Shown here piece by piece: positions 5,718-10,925 of a DNA stretch of 10,925 nucleotides. Position numbers and translations under genes: made by a program. Position 1 is the stretch's first letter. Each line of letters starts with the position of its first letter. Origin of the DNA: an uncultured delta proteobacterium (GTDB lineage Bacteria; Desulfobacterota; Syntrophorhabdia; Syntrophorhabdales; Syntrophorhabdaceae); NCBI GenBank assembly GCA_903872255.1, contig CAIQJW010000119.1, positions 1 to 10,925 on the forward strand, in the 5' to 3' direction. The notes below the pieces were generated by a model. The model ran no database searches. It was not told where the DNA came from and saw nothing but the letters and a program-made list of their open reading frames with translations.

Positions 5718-6574
5718 TTCGGGTCTTGCTGATCGGATACAGGGGTTTCTTTAGCAGGCTGTAAATTTTCTGTTTCATTTGTGGCCGGTTTTGGCACGGC
5801 GGTTTCTTCAGGCGGGCCGGCTACCACTTCTTCGTATTCCGGAACGACAATTCCGCGTTTTGCCATGATACTGTAAATGACCTTTGCGCGCCTCTCGACA
5901 TACTGCGATGTGCCGTCCACGCGGTAGCGCCTCGGGTTGGGGAGCGCCGCTGCCAATTTTGCAGCCTCTTCGGCCGTGAGCGCCGCGGCGGGTTTGCCAA
6001 AATGCCTGCGGGCGGCTGCCTCGGCCCCGAATATGCCGTCACCCCATTCTACGACATTCAGGTAAAGCTCAAGTATTCGCCGCTTAGACAGAGTTTTCTC
6101 GAGCCTCCACGTGATTATGGCCTCTTTGAGCTTTCGGACGGGGTTCTTGGCGGGGGTGAGATAAAGGTTTTTCGTAAGCTGCTGGCTTATCGTGCTTCCG
6201 CCCAGTTTGAACTTGCCCGATTCCAGATTCTTTTCAAATGCCTTCTGGATGGCCTCCTTGTCAAAACCGTGATGCTTCCAGAACTTGTCATCCTCCGCGA
6301 TGAGCACGGCCTTCATCAGGTACGGCGATATTGAGCTGAGGGGTACCCAATTGTGCTGGATCTTTATCTTCCTGCCTTTTGCCCTATATTCATTTTCACG
6401 ATACTCCATGAAGGATGTTTTGCCGGGGTTTTGTTTCCTTATCTTCGATACATCGGGATAGACAAGGTAGAACGCGGCAAAACCTGCTATGAGCAGGACC
6501 CCGAGAATGAATACCGATATGATGAACCGGAAAAATCGGGCCGGTCTTTTTTTCTTCTTATTTTTCTTCTTCAA
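5714..6574 (-). CDS. mtgA: Monofunctional peptidoglycan glycosyltransferase (GT51)
   Basis: The 286-residue protein has a Lys/Arg-rich cytoplasmic start (residues 2-13), one membrane anchor (~14-38) and a periplasmic GT51 domain. It polymerises lipid II into glycan strands and has no transpeptidase domain. GT51 motifs are clear: E-D-D-K-F at 94-98 with catalytic Glu94, G-G-S-T-I-S-Q-Q-L-T-K-N at 125-136, R-K-L-K-E at 147-151, and E-L-Y-L-N-V-V-E-W-G at 169-178 with Glu176. The last ~40 residues are Pro/Glu/Thr-rich and probably disordered, an extension beyond the usual domain. The start is TTG 6574 (- strand): an in-frame TAG lies 6 nt upstream and the next Met is residue 56, past the membrane helix. 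No Shine-Dalgarno sequence is seen. A TATGAT at 6587-6592 (- strand) would put transcription only a few bases before the TTG, so a nearly leaderless mRNA is possible. Confidence 0.95.
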   Translation of the reverse strand: MKKKNKKKKRPARFFRFIISVFILGVLLIAGFAAFYLVYPDVSKIRKQNPGKTSFMEYRENEYRAKGRKIKIQHNWVPLSSISPYLMKAVLIAEDDKFWKHHGFDKEAIQKAFEKNLESGKFKLGGSTISQQLTKNLYLTPAKNPVRKLKEAIITWRLEKTLSKRRILELYLNVVEWGDGIFGAEAAARRHFGKPAAALTAEEAAKLAAALPNPRRYRVDGTSQYVERRAKVIYSIMAKRGIVVPEYEEVVAGPPEETAVPKPATNETENLQPAKETPVSDQQDPK

Positions 6575-6638
6575 GAACTAATTATTATCATATCCGGCAA
6601 ATCATTTGGAACATATTCCTCAAGCCCGATGGCGTTTA

Positions 6639-6668
6639 TTGAAATAACATATCCACCTGGTGTATATT
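6639..6668 (+). promoter_or_regulatory. Putative sigma-70 promoter of gatB
   Basis: TTGAAA at 6639-6644 (5 of 6 to consensus) and TATATT at 6663-6668 (5 of 6) are separated by 18 bp. Transcription would begin near 6675, giving a leader of about 38 nt before GTG 6713. It lies in the intergenic gap between divergent mtgA and gatB. Confidence 0.6.
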
Positions 6669-6702
6669 TTCGATGTTTCTTCAGGAATTTAAGCATATTA
6701 AC

Positions 6703-6707
6703 GAGGT
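6703..6707 (+). promoter_or_regulatory. Ribosome binding site that fixes the gatB GTG start
   Basis: GAGGT lies 5 nt upstream of GTG 6713. The frame stays open 120 codons further upstream, but that part is antisense to mtgA and crosses the gatB promoter. This site marks the real start and gives a protein of normal GatB length. Confidence 0.65.
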
Positions 6708-6712
6708 GTACC

Positions 6713-8161
6713 GTGGATTATGGAGATTACGAAGGCGTGATGGGCCTTGAGGTCCATGCACATCTTTTAACACAGAGCAAGATATTCTGCGGCTGCTCGA
6801 CCGAGTTCGGGGCCGAGCCCAACAGCCATACATGCCCGACCTGCATGGGGCTCCCGGGCGCATTGCCGGTGCTCAACAGGAAAGTGGTCGAGTTTGCGAT
6901 AAAGCTCGGACTGGCCCTTCACTGTTCGATAAGCCATAAGAGCGTCTTTGCGCGAAAAAATTATTTTTATCCCGACCTTCCGAAGGGGTACCAGATATCG
7001 CAGTATGAAGAACCCATTTGCAACAACGGCTGGCTCGACATCGTCGTGGACGGACAGACGAAGCGTATACGGATCCTGCGGATACACATGGAAGAGGACG
7101 CCGGCAAGCTCGTTCATGAACGGACGATCGAGACTAGCAGCTACAGCATGGTCGATTACAACCGCTCCTCTACGCCGCTCCTCGAGATAGTGAGCGAGCC
7201 CGACTTGAGGACACCCGCTGAGGCCACTCAATACCTGAAAGCCCTGCGTGACATTCTCATGTATCTTGAGATATGCGACGGCAATATGGAAGAAGGCAGC
7301 TTCCGGTGTGATGCGAACGTGTCGGTACGCAAAAAAGGTGACGAGGTGCTAGGCACCAGGGCGGAACTTAAGAACCTGAACTCCTTTCGATACATCGAAA
7401 GGTCTCTCGATTACGAGATCGAACGCCAGATAGCCCTGATAAACAAAGGCGGCAGCGTTGTCCAGGAAACGCGGCTTTTCAATGCCGAGCAGGGGGTCAC
7501 GTACTCGATGCGCGGCAAGGAGGAAGCACACGATTACCGGTATTTCCCGGAGCCCGATCTTCTTCCGGTCATGGTCGATGATGCGTGGATCGACAGCGTG
7601 AAGACCACCCTGCCCGAACTGCCGCTCGAAAAGATGGACCGTTTCGTGACTGATTACGGCCTGCCCCGCTATGATGTGGAGATCCTTGCATCCGACAGGG
7701 AGCTTGCCCGTTATTTCGAAGATGTTCTCAAGCTCTTTCCCGAGCCGAAGACGGTCAGCAATTTTATCATGACGGAATTACTGAGGGAGCTGAAAGACGG
7801 AAGTATATCACCGAAGGATTCACCCGTTAAACCGGACCAGCTGGCGGAACTTCTCACGCTCATAAAGAACGGCACGATAAGCAATAAGATCGGCAAGGAA
7901 ATATTCCCCGAGATCTACCGGACAGGCGTCTCACCCGCCCGGTATGTGAAGGAAAAGGGGCTCCTCCAGATATCGGATGAGGGGGCTATCGAAAAGATCA
8001 TCGACGGAATACTGGCGGGATCACCCAAGGAAGTCGCCGATTTCAAGGCCGGAAAAGAAAAGCTTCTCGGATTTTTCGTTGGTCAGGCGATGAAAGAAAC
8101 AAAAGGAAAGGCGAATCCGGCATTGCTGAATGAGATCCTTTTGAAGAAATTGAGAGGATGA
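6713..8161 (+). CDS. gatB: Aspartyl/glutamyl-tRNA amidotransferase subunit B
   Basis: GatB is the kinase/transamidase subunit of GatCAB, which converts misacylated Glu-tRNA(Gln) and/or Asp-tRNA(Asn) to the amide forms. From GTG 6713 the product is 482 residues, normal for the family. It begins with G-V-M-G-L-E-V-H, then the zinc-binding cysteines C26-G-C28 and C41-P-T-C44. The signature Y-F-Y-P-D-L-P-K-G-Y-Q-I-S-Q-Y-E follows, then H-M-E-E-D-A-G-K and D-Y-N-R-S-S-T-P-L-L-E-I-V-S. The middle has F-R-C-D-A-N-V-S-V-R and L-K-N-L-N-S-F. The C-terminal ~150 residues form the helical and YqeY-like tRNA-binding domains, ending K-A-N-P-A-L-L-N-E-I-L-L-K-K-L. gatA and gatC are not adjacent, so they must lie elsewhere. 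It has its own promoter and is followed by a repeat-filled gap. Confidence 0.97.
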   Translation: MDYGDYEGVMGLEVHAHLLTQSKIFCGCSTEFGAEPNSHTCPTCMGLPGALPVLNRKVVEFAIKLGLALHCSISHKSVFARKNYFYPDLPKGYQISQYEEPICNNGWLDIVVDGQTKRIRILRIHMEEDAGKLVHERTIETSSYSMVDYNRSSTPLLEIVSEPDLRTPAEATQYLKALRDILMYLEICDGNMEEGSFRCDANVSVRKKGDEVLGTRAELKNLNSFRYIERSLDYEIERQIALINKGGSVVQETRLFNAEQGVTYSMRGKEEAHDYRYFPEPDLLPVMVDDAWIDSVKTTLPELPLEKMDRFVTDYGLPRYDVEILASDRELARYFEDVLKLFPEPKTVSNFIMTELLRELKDGSISPKDSPVKPDQLAELLTLIKNGTISNKIGKEIFPEIYRTGVSPARYVKEKGLLQISDEGAIEKIIDGILAGSPKEVADFKAGKEKLLGFFVGQAMKETKGKANPALLNEILLKKLRG

Positions 8162-8167
8162 TTGGAT

Positions 8168-8209
8168 TCGTAAATCGTAAAACGTAAAACGTAAAACGTA
8201 AAACGTGAA
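8168..8209 (+). repeat. Left heptamer array, six tandem copies of (T/A)CGT(A/G)AA
   Basis: Six contiguous 7-bp units start 7 bp after the gatB stop: TCGTAAA twice, ACGTAAA three times, then ACGTGAA. The CG dinucleotides fall at exact 7-bp steps (8169, 8176, 8183, 8190, 8197, 8204). The array is followed by GTATAA at 8212-8217, which pairs with TTATAC at 8265-8270 just before the right array. Confidence 0.85.
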
Positions 8210-8217
8210 GAGTATAA

Positions 8218-8271
8218 ATTAGCGGCGTATTTCCATCCTGGATTAAAATAGCATAGATTGAGAGTTATACG
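8218..8271. other. Unique centre between the two heptamer arrays
   Basis: This is the loop of the large inverted structure. It contains A/T-rich sequence with TTCCAT at 8231-8236 and TAGATT at 8254-8259, 17 bp apart, a poor promoter match. I see no open reading frame and no transposase-like sequence. Confidence 0.4.
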
Positions 8272-8306
8272 TTTACGATTCACGATTTACGATTTACGAT
8301 TCACGG
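8272..8306 (-). repeat. Right heptamer array, five copies inverted relative to the left array
   Basis: Five contiguous units read on the + strand as TTTACGA, TTCACGA, TTTACGA, TTTACGA, TTCACGG. Their reverse complements are TCGTAAA or TCGTGAA (the last is CCGTGAA), the same family as the left array. The last unit overlaps by two bases the GGAGGT ribosome binding site (8305-8310) of mtnA. A transcript through both arrays could fold into a long imperfect stem that ends at that site. Confidence 0.85.
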
Positions 8307-8315
8307 AGGTTTACA

Positions 8316-9341
8316 ATGACCGATCATATCTATTGGAAAAATGGCGTTCTTTATCTTCTCGATCAACGCGAACTTCCGTTTAAGAAGATTTACGTTAAAT
8401 GCAGGAATGCTGCCGATGTCATCACGGCCATAAATAACATGACGGTCCGGGGTGCTCCGCTTCTCGGCATCGTTGCCGCCTATGGCATGGTGCTTGGCGT
8501 GCGGGAACGCATGAAAGCAAACAGATCCGTCGCGGCGGCGGATATTGACCGCATCGCGAAAAAACTCGGGGACACGCGGCCCACTGCGGTAAACCTTTTC
8601 TGGGCCCTCGAAAAGATGAAGGATGCCTTCAGGAGATATGCCGGTGATACCGACCTTGTCGAGGACCTGCTCGGCGAGGCGCTTGCGATCCATGTCGAGG
8701 ACATTGAGAATAACCGGATGCTTTCCCTCTACGGTGCGGAACTTATCCATGACGGTGATACCATATTGACCCATTGCAATGCCGGCGCGCTTGCAACCGG
8801 GGGATACGGGACAGCGCTCGGGGTGCTGCGTGCGGCACATGAAGCGGGCAAGAATATAAAGGTCATCGCCACGGAAACACGGCCTTATATGCAGGGCTCG
8901 CGTCTTACCGTCTGGGAACTGATGCAGGAAGGTATCCCCGTTGTACTTGTGCCGGAGAACCATGCCGGCCTTTTATGTTCGAACGGGACTGTCACCAAGG
9001 TCATCACGGGGGCTGACAGAATAGCCTTGAACGGTGATACCGCCAATAAGGTCGGGACCTTCATGATCTCGCTTGCCGCACGGGAATTCAAGATCCCGTT
9101 CTACATCGCGGCACCGGTGTCCACCTTTGACGCATCGATCCATACAGGAGGGGAGATCGTGATCGAGGAACGCGATTCGCGCGAGGTCAAGTATCTCGAT
9201 GACAGACTCCTGACGGTCAAGGATGCCAAGGCCCGTTACTTTGCGTTCGATGTTACGCCATCGGGCAACATAACCGGCTTCATAACGGAAAAAGGCATAA
9301 TCCAGAAACCCTTCAAGAAATATATCAGCATGCTTTTCTAA
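8316..9341 (+). CDS. mtnA: S-methyl-5-thioribose-1-phosphate isomerase
   Basis: MtnA isomerises methylthioribose-1-phosphate to methylthioribulose-1-phosphate in methionine salvage; relatives also act on 5-deoxyribose-1-phosphate. The 341-residue protein shows the eIF2B-like MtnA pattern: R-G-A-P at 45-48, T-H-C-N-A-G-A-L-A-T with the catalytic-type Cys154, and E-T-R-P ... Q-G-S-R-L-T-V-W-E-L at 187-202. G-A-D-R-I with Asp234 and N-G-D-T-A-N-K-V-G-T at 239-248 follow, then A-A-P-V-S-T-F-D. One variation: the usual D-N/S-M-A segment is E-N-H-A at 214-217. GGAGGT at 8305-8310 sits 5 nt before ATG 8316. The next gene, a SAM hydrolase, begins 16 bp after the stop, so the two are probably cotranscribed. 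Confusion with an eIF2B-type ribose-1,5-bisphosphate isomerase is unlikely, because the HCNAG and ETRP motifs match MtnA. Confidence 0.94.
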   Translation: MTDHIYWKNGVLYLLDQRELPFKKIYVKCRNAADVITAINNMTVRGAPLLGIVAAYGMVLGVRERMKANRSVAAADIDRIAKKLGDTRPTAVNLFWALEKMKDAFRRYAGDTDLVEDLLGEALAIHVEDIENNRMLSLYGAELIHDGDTILTHCNAGALATGGYGTALGVLRAAHEAGKNIKVIATETRPYMQGSRLTVWELMQEGIPVVLVPENHAGLLCSNGTVTKVITGADRIALNGDTANKVGTFMISLAAREFKIPFYIAAPVSTFDASIHTGGEIVIEERDSREVKYLDDRLLTVKDAKARYFAFDVTPSGNITGFITEKGIIQKPFKKYISMLF

Positions 9342-9357
9342 CCGGGGACGACGGCTC

Positions 9358-10128
9358 ATGGGCATTATTACCCTTTGTACCGATTTCGGGAATAAAGACC
9401 CTTATGTTGGGATCATGAAGGCCGTGATCCTTGGCGTCAACCCCTTAGCGACGATCGTGGACATTACCCATGAGGTCGAAGTGCAGGATATACGGGAGGC
9501 GGCATTTATCGTCCATGATTACTGGAATTATTTTCCTGCCGGGACTATCCACGTTGTCGTTATCGATCCCACGGTGGGCAGCTCGCGGCGCCCGATAGCT
9601 GTCTTTAGCGACGGGCATTTTTTTGTCGGGCCGGATAATGGCGTATTTTCATTCGTCGCGGGACGCGCGTCGGAGGTCCGTGCGGTAGAGAACCGGGATT
9701 GTATGCGTGAAGAGATAAGCCCGACATTCCACGGCCGGGATATATTCAGCCCGGCAGCCGCCCGGCTTTCACTGGGAATTGAGCCGTCGCTTCTCGGAAG
9801 AGAGATAACGGACCCCGTCATGCTTCAGGACATCTACCCCGTCATTACGGGCAATATAATGACCGGAGACATTGCGCGGTTCGATCATTTTGGGAACGCA
9901 ATAACGAACATACACCGTGAGCAGTTCGAATCCTTTGTTAAGGGAAGGCCTTACGCGATCAGCATAAAGGAATTTTCTTTTTCATCGCTCAGTCACAGTT
10001 ATTACGAGGAAGAGATCACCTGTCTTACAGGCAGTTCCGGATATATGGAATTTGGCGTTTTTCAGGGAAATTTCAGGGCAAGGACCGGGGGGCGCAAGCG
10101 CGATCCGGTGGTCATCACGATTCGATAG
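9358..10128 (+). CDS. S-adenosyl-L-methionine hydrolase / hydroxide adenosyltransferase (DUF62)
   Basis: The 256-residue protein belongs to the DUF62 / SAM hydroxide adenosyltransferase family, related to fluorinase and chlorinase. Family members use water to split SAM into adenosine and methionine. Motifs include an N-terminal T-D-F-G with Asp9, V-I-D-P-T-V-G-S-S-R-R-P-I with Asp70 and Arg77, and V-G-P-D-N-G-V-F. Next come F-H-G-R-D-I-F-S-P-A-A-A with His125 and the C-terminal D-H-F-G-N-A-I-T-N-I segment. The Asp-Arg-His set (70/77/125) matches the water-activating triad described for the hydrolases, with the same Asp-Arg spacing. This argues for a hydrolase rather than a halogenase. GGGGA at 9344-9348 precedes ATG 9358. 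It probably shares a transcript with mtnA, which also handles a SAM-derived by-product. The physiological role of this family is unsettled. Confidence 0.92.
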   Translation: MGIITLCTDFGNKDPYVGIMKAVILGVNPLATIVDITHEVEVQDIREAAFIVHDYWNYFPAGTIHVVVIDPTVGSSRRPIAVFSDGHFFVGPDNGVFSFVAGRASEVRAVENRDCMREEISPTFHGRDIFSPAAARLSLGIEPSLLGREITDPVMLQDIYPVITGNIMTGDIARFDHFGNAITNIHREQFESFVKGRPYAISIKEFSFSSLSHSYYEEEITCLTGSSGYMEFGVFQGNFRARTGGRKRDPVVITIR

Positions 10129-10318
10129 AGCCGAGGGCAACGCGTAATTTTTGGGTTGCGATCTGGATCAGCTGGCCTGCCTCGTCGATATCTTTGGATA
10201 CGGCATCGAGACCGCCCGTCGCTGCGACACGGGCCCATTTGCGGTAATTCTCCGCAAGATATTCGTTGTTTTGGATCAGCTGTTTCAAAACAATGCGCAA
10301 ACGGTTCTCTTCTTCCAT
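10115..10318 (-). CDS. Small helical protein of unknown function, downstream of rmuC
   Basis: A 67-residue protein I do not recognise. It is very likely real, because a strong GGAGG (10324-10328 on the - strand) lies 5 nt before its ATG. The sequence is almost entirely predicted helix: charged E/R/K/Q heptads in the first half, a short A-A-T-G-G-L turn near residues 32-37, then a second helix. No membrane segment, signal peptide or cysteine is visible. It could form a helical hairpin or coiled coil. It lies 79 bp after rmuC on the same strand, so cotranscription is plausible. Its last 14 bases overlap the end of the convergent SAM hydrolase gene. Confidence 0.7.
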   Translation of the reverse strand: MEEENRLRIVLKQLIQNNEYLAENYRKWARVAATGGLDAVSKDIDEAGQLIQIATQKLRVALGSIES

Positions 10319-10323
10319 TTTAT

Positions 10324-10328
10324 CCTCC
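10324..10328 (-). promoter_or_regulatory. Ribosome binding site supporting the 67-residue gene
   Basis: The - strand reads GGGAGGA ending 4 nt before the ATG at 10318-10316. This near-perfect site is the main evidence that the small frame is translated. Confidence 0.65.
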
Positions 10329-10397
10329 CTCTCGACCAGCCCTTACCCGTCATGACCTTGGATCGTGTCGCCATCAAGAAAAATGATGCATGGCGAT

Positions 10398-10925
10398 CTA
10401 TGCTTCATCCTCAGCAAGCCCTTCCGCTTCAATTGCGATCGCTTCGGAGGTACTCAATTCATCGATCTTCTTAAGCGGCCGTTCCAGCATATTGGTCCGT
10501 GTCGTGTTAAGGGTATCATATTCCTTTTTCGCCGCGTCTATCCTGTCGCCCATTAACTTGAACTTTTCCTTATACATCTTCCACTGCTTCGAGAACTCCG
10601 CCAGAAGCTTTAATATCTCGGAAGCAGTCCGCTCGAGGTTGAAGTTCTCGATCGTCTGCCGGATAACGGCAAGGACCGCATACAGCGTGAACGGCGAGCA
10701 CAGGATCACTTTCTGTTTCAGCGCCTCATCCATGATCGTCATATCCGATTCCTGGATAAAACCGTAAACCTGTTCATTGGGGATGAACATAATGACGTAA
10801 TCTACCGTATTCTCGGCCGTGTTGATGTATTCGCGGGATGTCACCTGCCGGATCATTATCCTTGTATTCTTTAGAAGCTCGTCCCGGTACCTTTTCCTGT
10901 CATTATCATTCCCGGCGTCGAGGTA
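10398..10925 (-). CDS. rmuC: RmuC family DNA recombination protein, C-terminal part, 5' end off the window
   Basis: The frame is open from the right edge to a TAG at 10400-10398, showing 175 residues. The fragment begins Y-L-D-A-G, then E-Y-I-N-T-A-E-N-T-V-D-Y-V-I-M-F-I-P-N-E and a segment matching L-Y-A-V-L-A-V-I-R-Q. A helical, charged region follows (K-Q-W-K-M-Y-K-E-K-F ... L-N-T-T-R-T-N-M-L-E-R-P-L-K-K-I). This is the conserved C-terminal PD-(D/E)XK-like domain pattern of RmuC, a protein that limits rearrangements at inverted repeats in E. coli by an unclear mechanism. The N-terminal membrane segment and coiled coil are off the window. A start inside the window at 10856 is not credible, because the upstream residues also match RmuC. 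Confidence 0.9.
   Translation of the reverse strand, partial: YLDAGNDNDRKRYRDELLKNTRIMIRQVTSREYINTAENTVDYVIMFIPNEQVYGFIQESDMTIMDEALKQKVILCSPFTLYAVLAVIRQTIENFNLERTASEILKLLAEFSKQWKMYKEKFKLMGDRIDAAKKEYDTLNTTRTNMLERPLKKIDELSTSEAIAIEAEGLAEDEA

Noticed and set aside
6353..6712. N-terminal extension of gatB by about 120 codons
   Set aside because: It is antisense to mtgA, crosses the gatB promoter and matches no GatB N-terminus. GTG 6713 with GAGGT gives the normal length.
8168..8306. CRISPR array
   Set aside because: The units are 7 bp, contiguous and without spacers, and no cas gene is nearby.
8168..8306. Insertion sequence or MITE with terminal repeats
   Set aside because: The inverted arms are tandem heptamers, no target-site duplication is seen and the 47-nt centre encodes nothing. 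It is kept as a repeat finding, not a mobile element call.
8301..8963. 220-codon - strand frame opposite mtnA
   Set aside because: Antisense to a well-supported gene and no recognisable motif.
9358..10128. Fluorinase or chlorinase rather than SAM hydrolase
   Set aside because: The Asp-Arg-His triad expected for water-using family members is present, and no halometabolite biosynthesis genes are nearby.
10398..10856. Complete short gene starting at the ATG at 10856
   Set aside because: The frame continues upstream to the window edge with RmuC-like residues, so this is the 3' part of a longer gene.

Overview
The window reads as a single bacterial chromosomal segment of moderate to high G+C. 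It starts at the 3' end of a division (dcw) cluster and runs into housekeeping and accessory genes. FtsZ ends in a DIPTFLRKQAD-type peptide, a radical SAM gene follows ftsZ, and GatB, MtnA and a DUF62-type SAM hydrolase are present. Together these suggest an anaerobic Deltaproteobacterium/Desulfobacterota-like organism. That placement is inference from protein style and gene order, not a database result.

Layout. Positions 1-2762 hold the 3' part of ftsQ, then ftsA and ftsZ, packed as a tight + strand operon. A 196-bp non-coding stretch with inverted repeats follows. Positions 2959-4572 encode a stand-alone radical SAM protein of unknown function. Positions 4627-5675 form a somewhat A/T-richer block: a YefM/YoeB-type toxin-antitoxin pair with its own promoter and operator-like repeats, then ssb with its own promoter. 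On the - strand (5714-6574) lies a monofunctional peptidoglycan glycosyltransferase (mtgA), convergent with ssb and divergent from gatB. gatB (6713-8161) is followed by a 154-bp gap holding two arrays of 7-bp repeats in opposite orientation. The second array runs into the ribosome binding site of mtnA (8316-9341). A SAM hydroxide adenosyltransferase (9358-10128) follows 16 bp later. On the - strand at the right edge are the 3' part of rmuC and a 67-residue unknown gene downstream of it. The end of that small gene overlaps the end of the SAM hydrolase gene.

How the genes fit together. FtsQ, FtsA and FtsZ build and anchor the division ring, and MtgA polymerises septal or lateral glycan, so the left half is mostly envelope and division. 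GatB belongs to tRNA-dependent amidation (Asp/Glu-tRNA). MtnA and the SAM hydrolase both act on S-adenosylmethionine or its by-products. SSB and RmuC belong to DNA maintenance.

Most genes here are ordinary. The points that deserve a second look are the inverted heptamer arrays before mtnA, a Val replacing the conserved T7-loop Asn of FtsZ, an SSB tail ending in Met instead of Phe, related motifs upstream of the toxin-antitoxin pair and ssb, and the uncharacterised radical SAM and 67-residue proteins. I found no CRISPR array, tRNA, rRNA, insertion sequence or clear novel multi-gene system.
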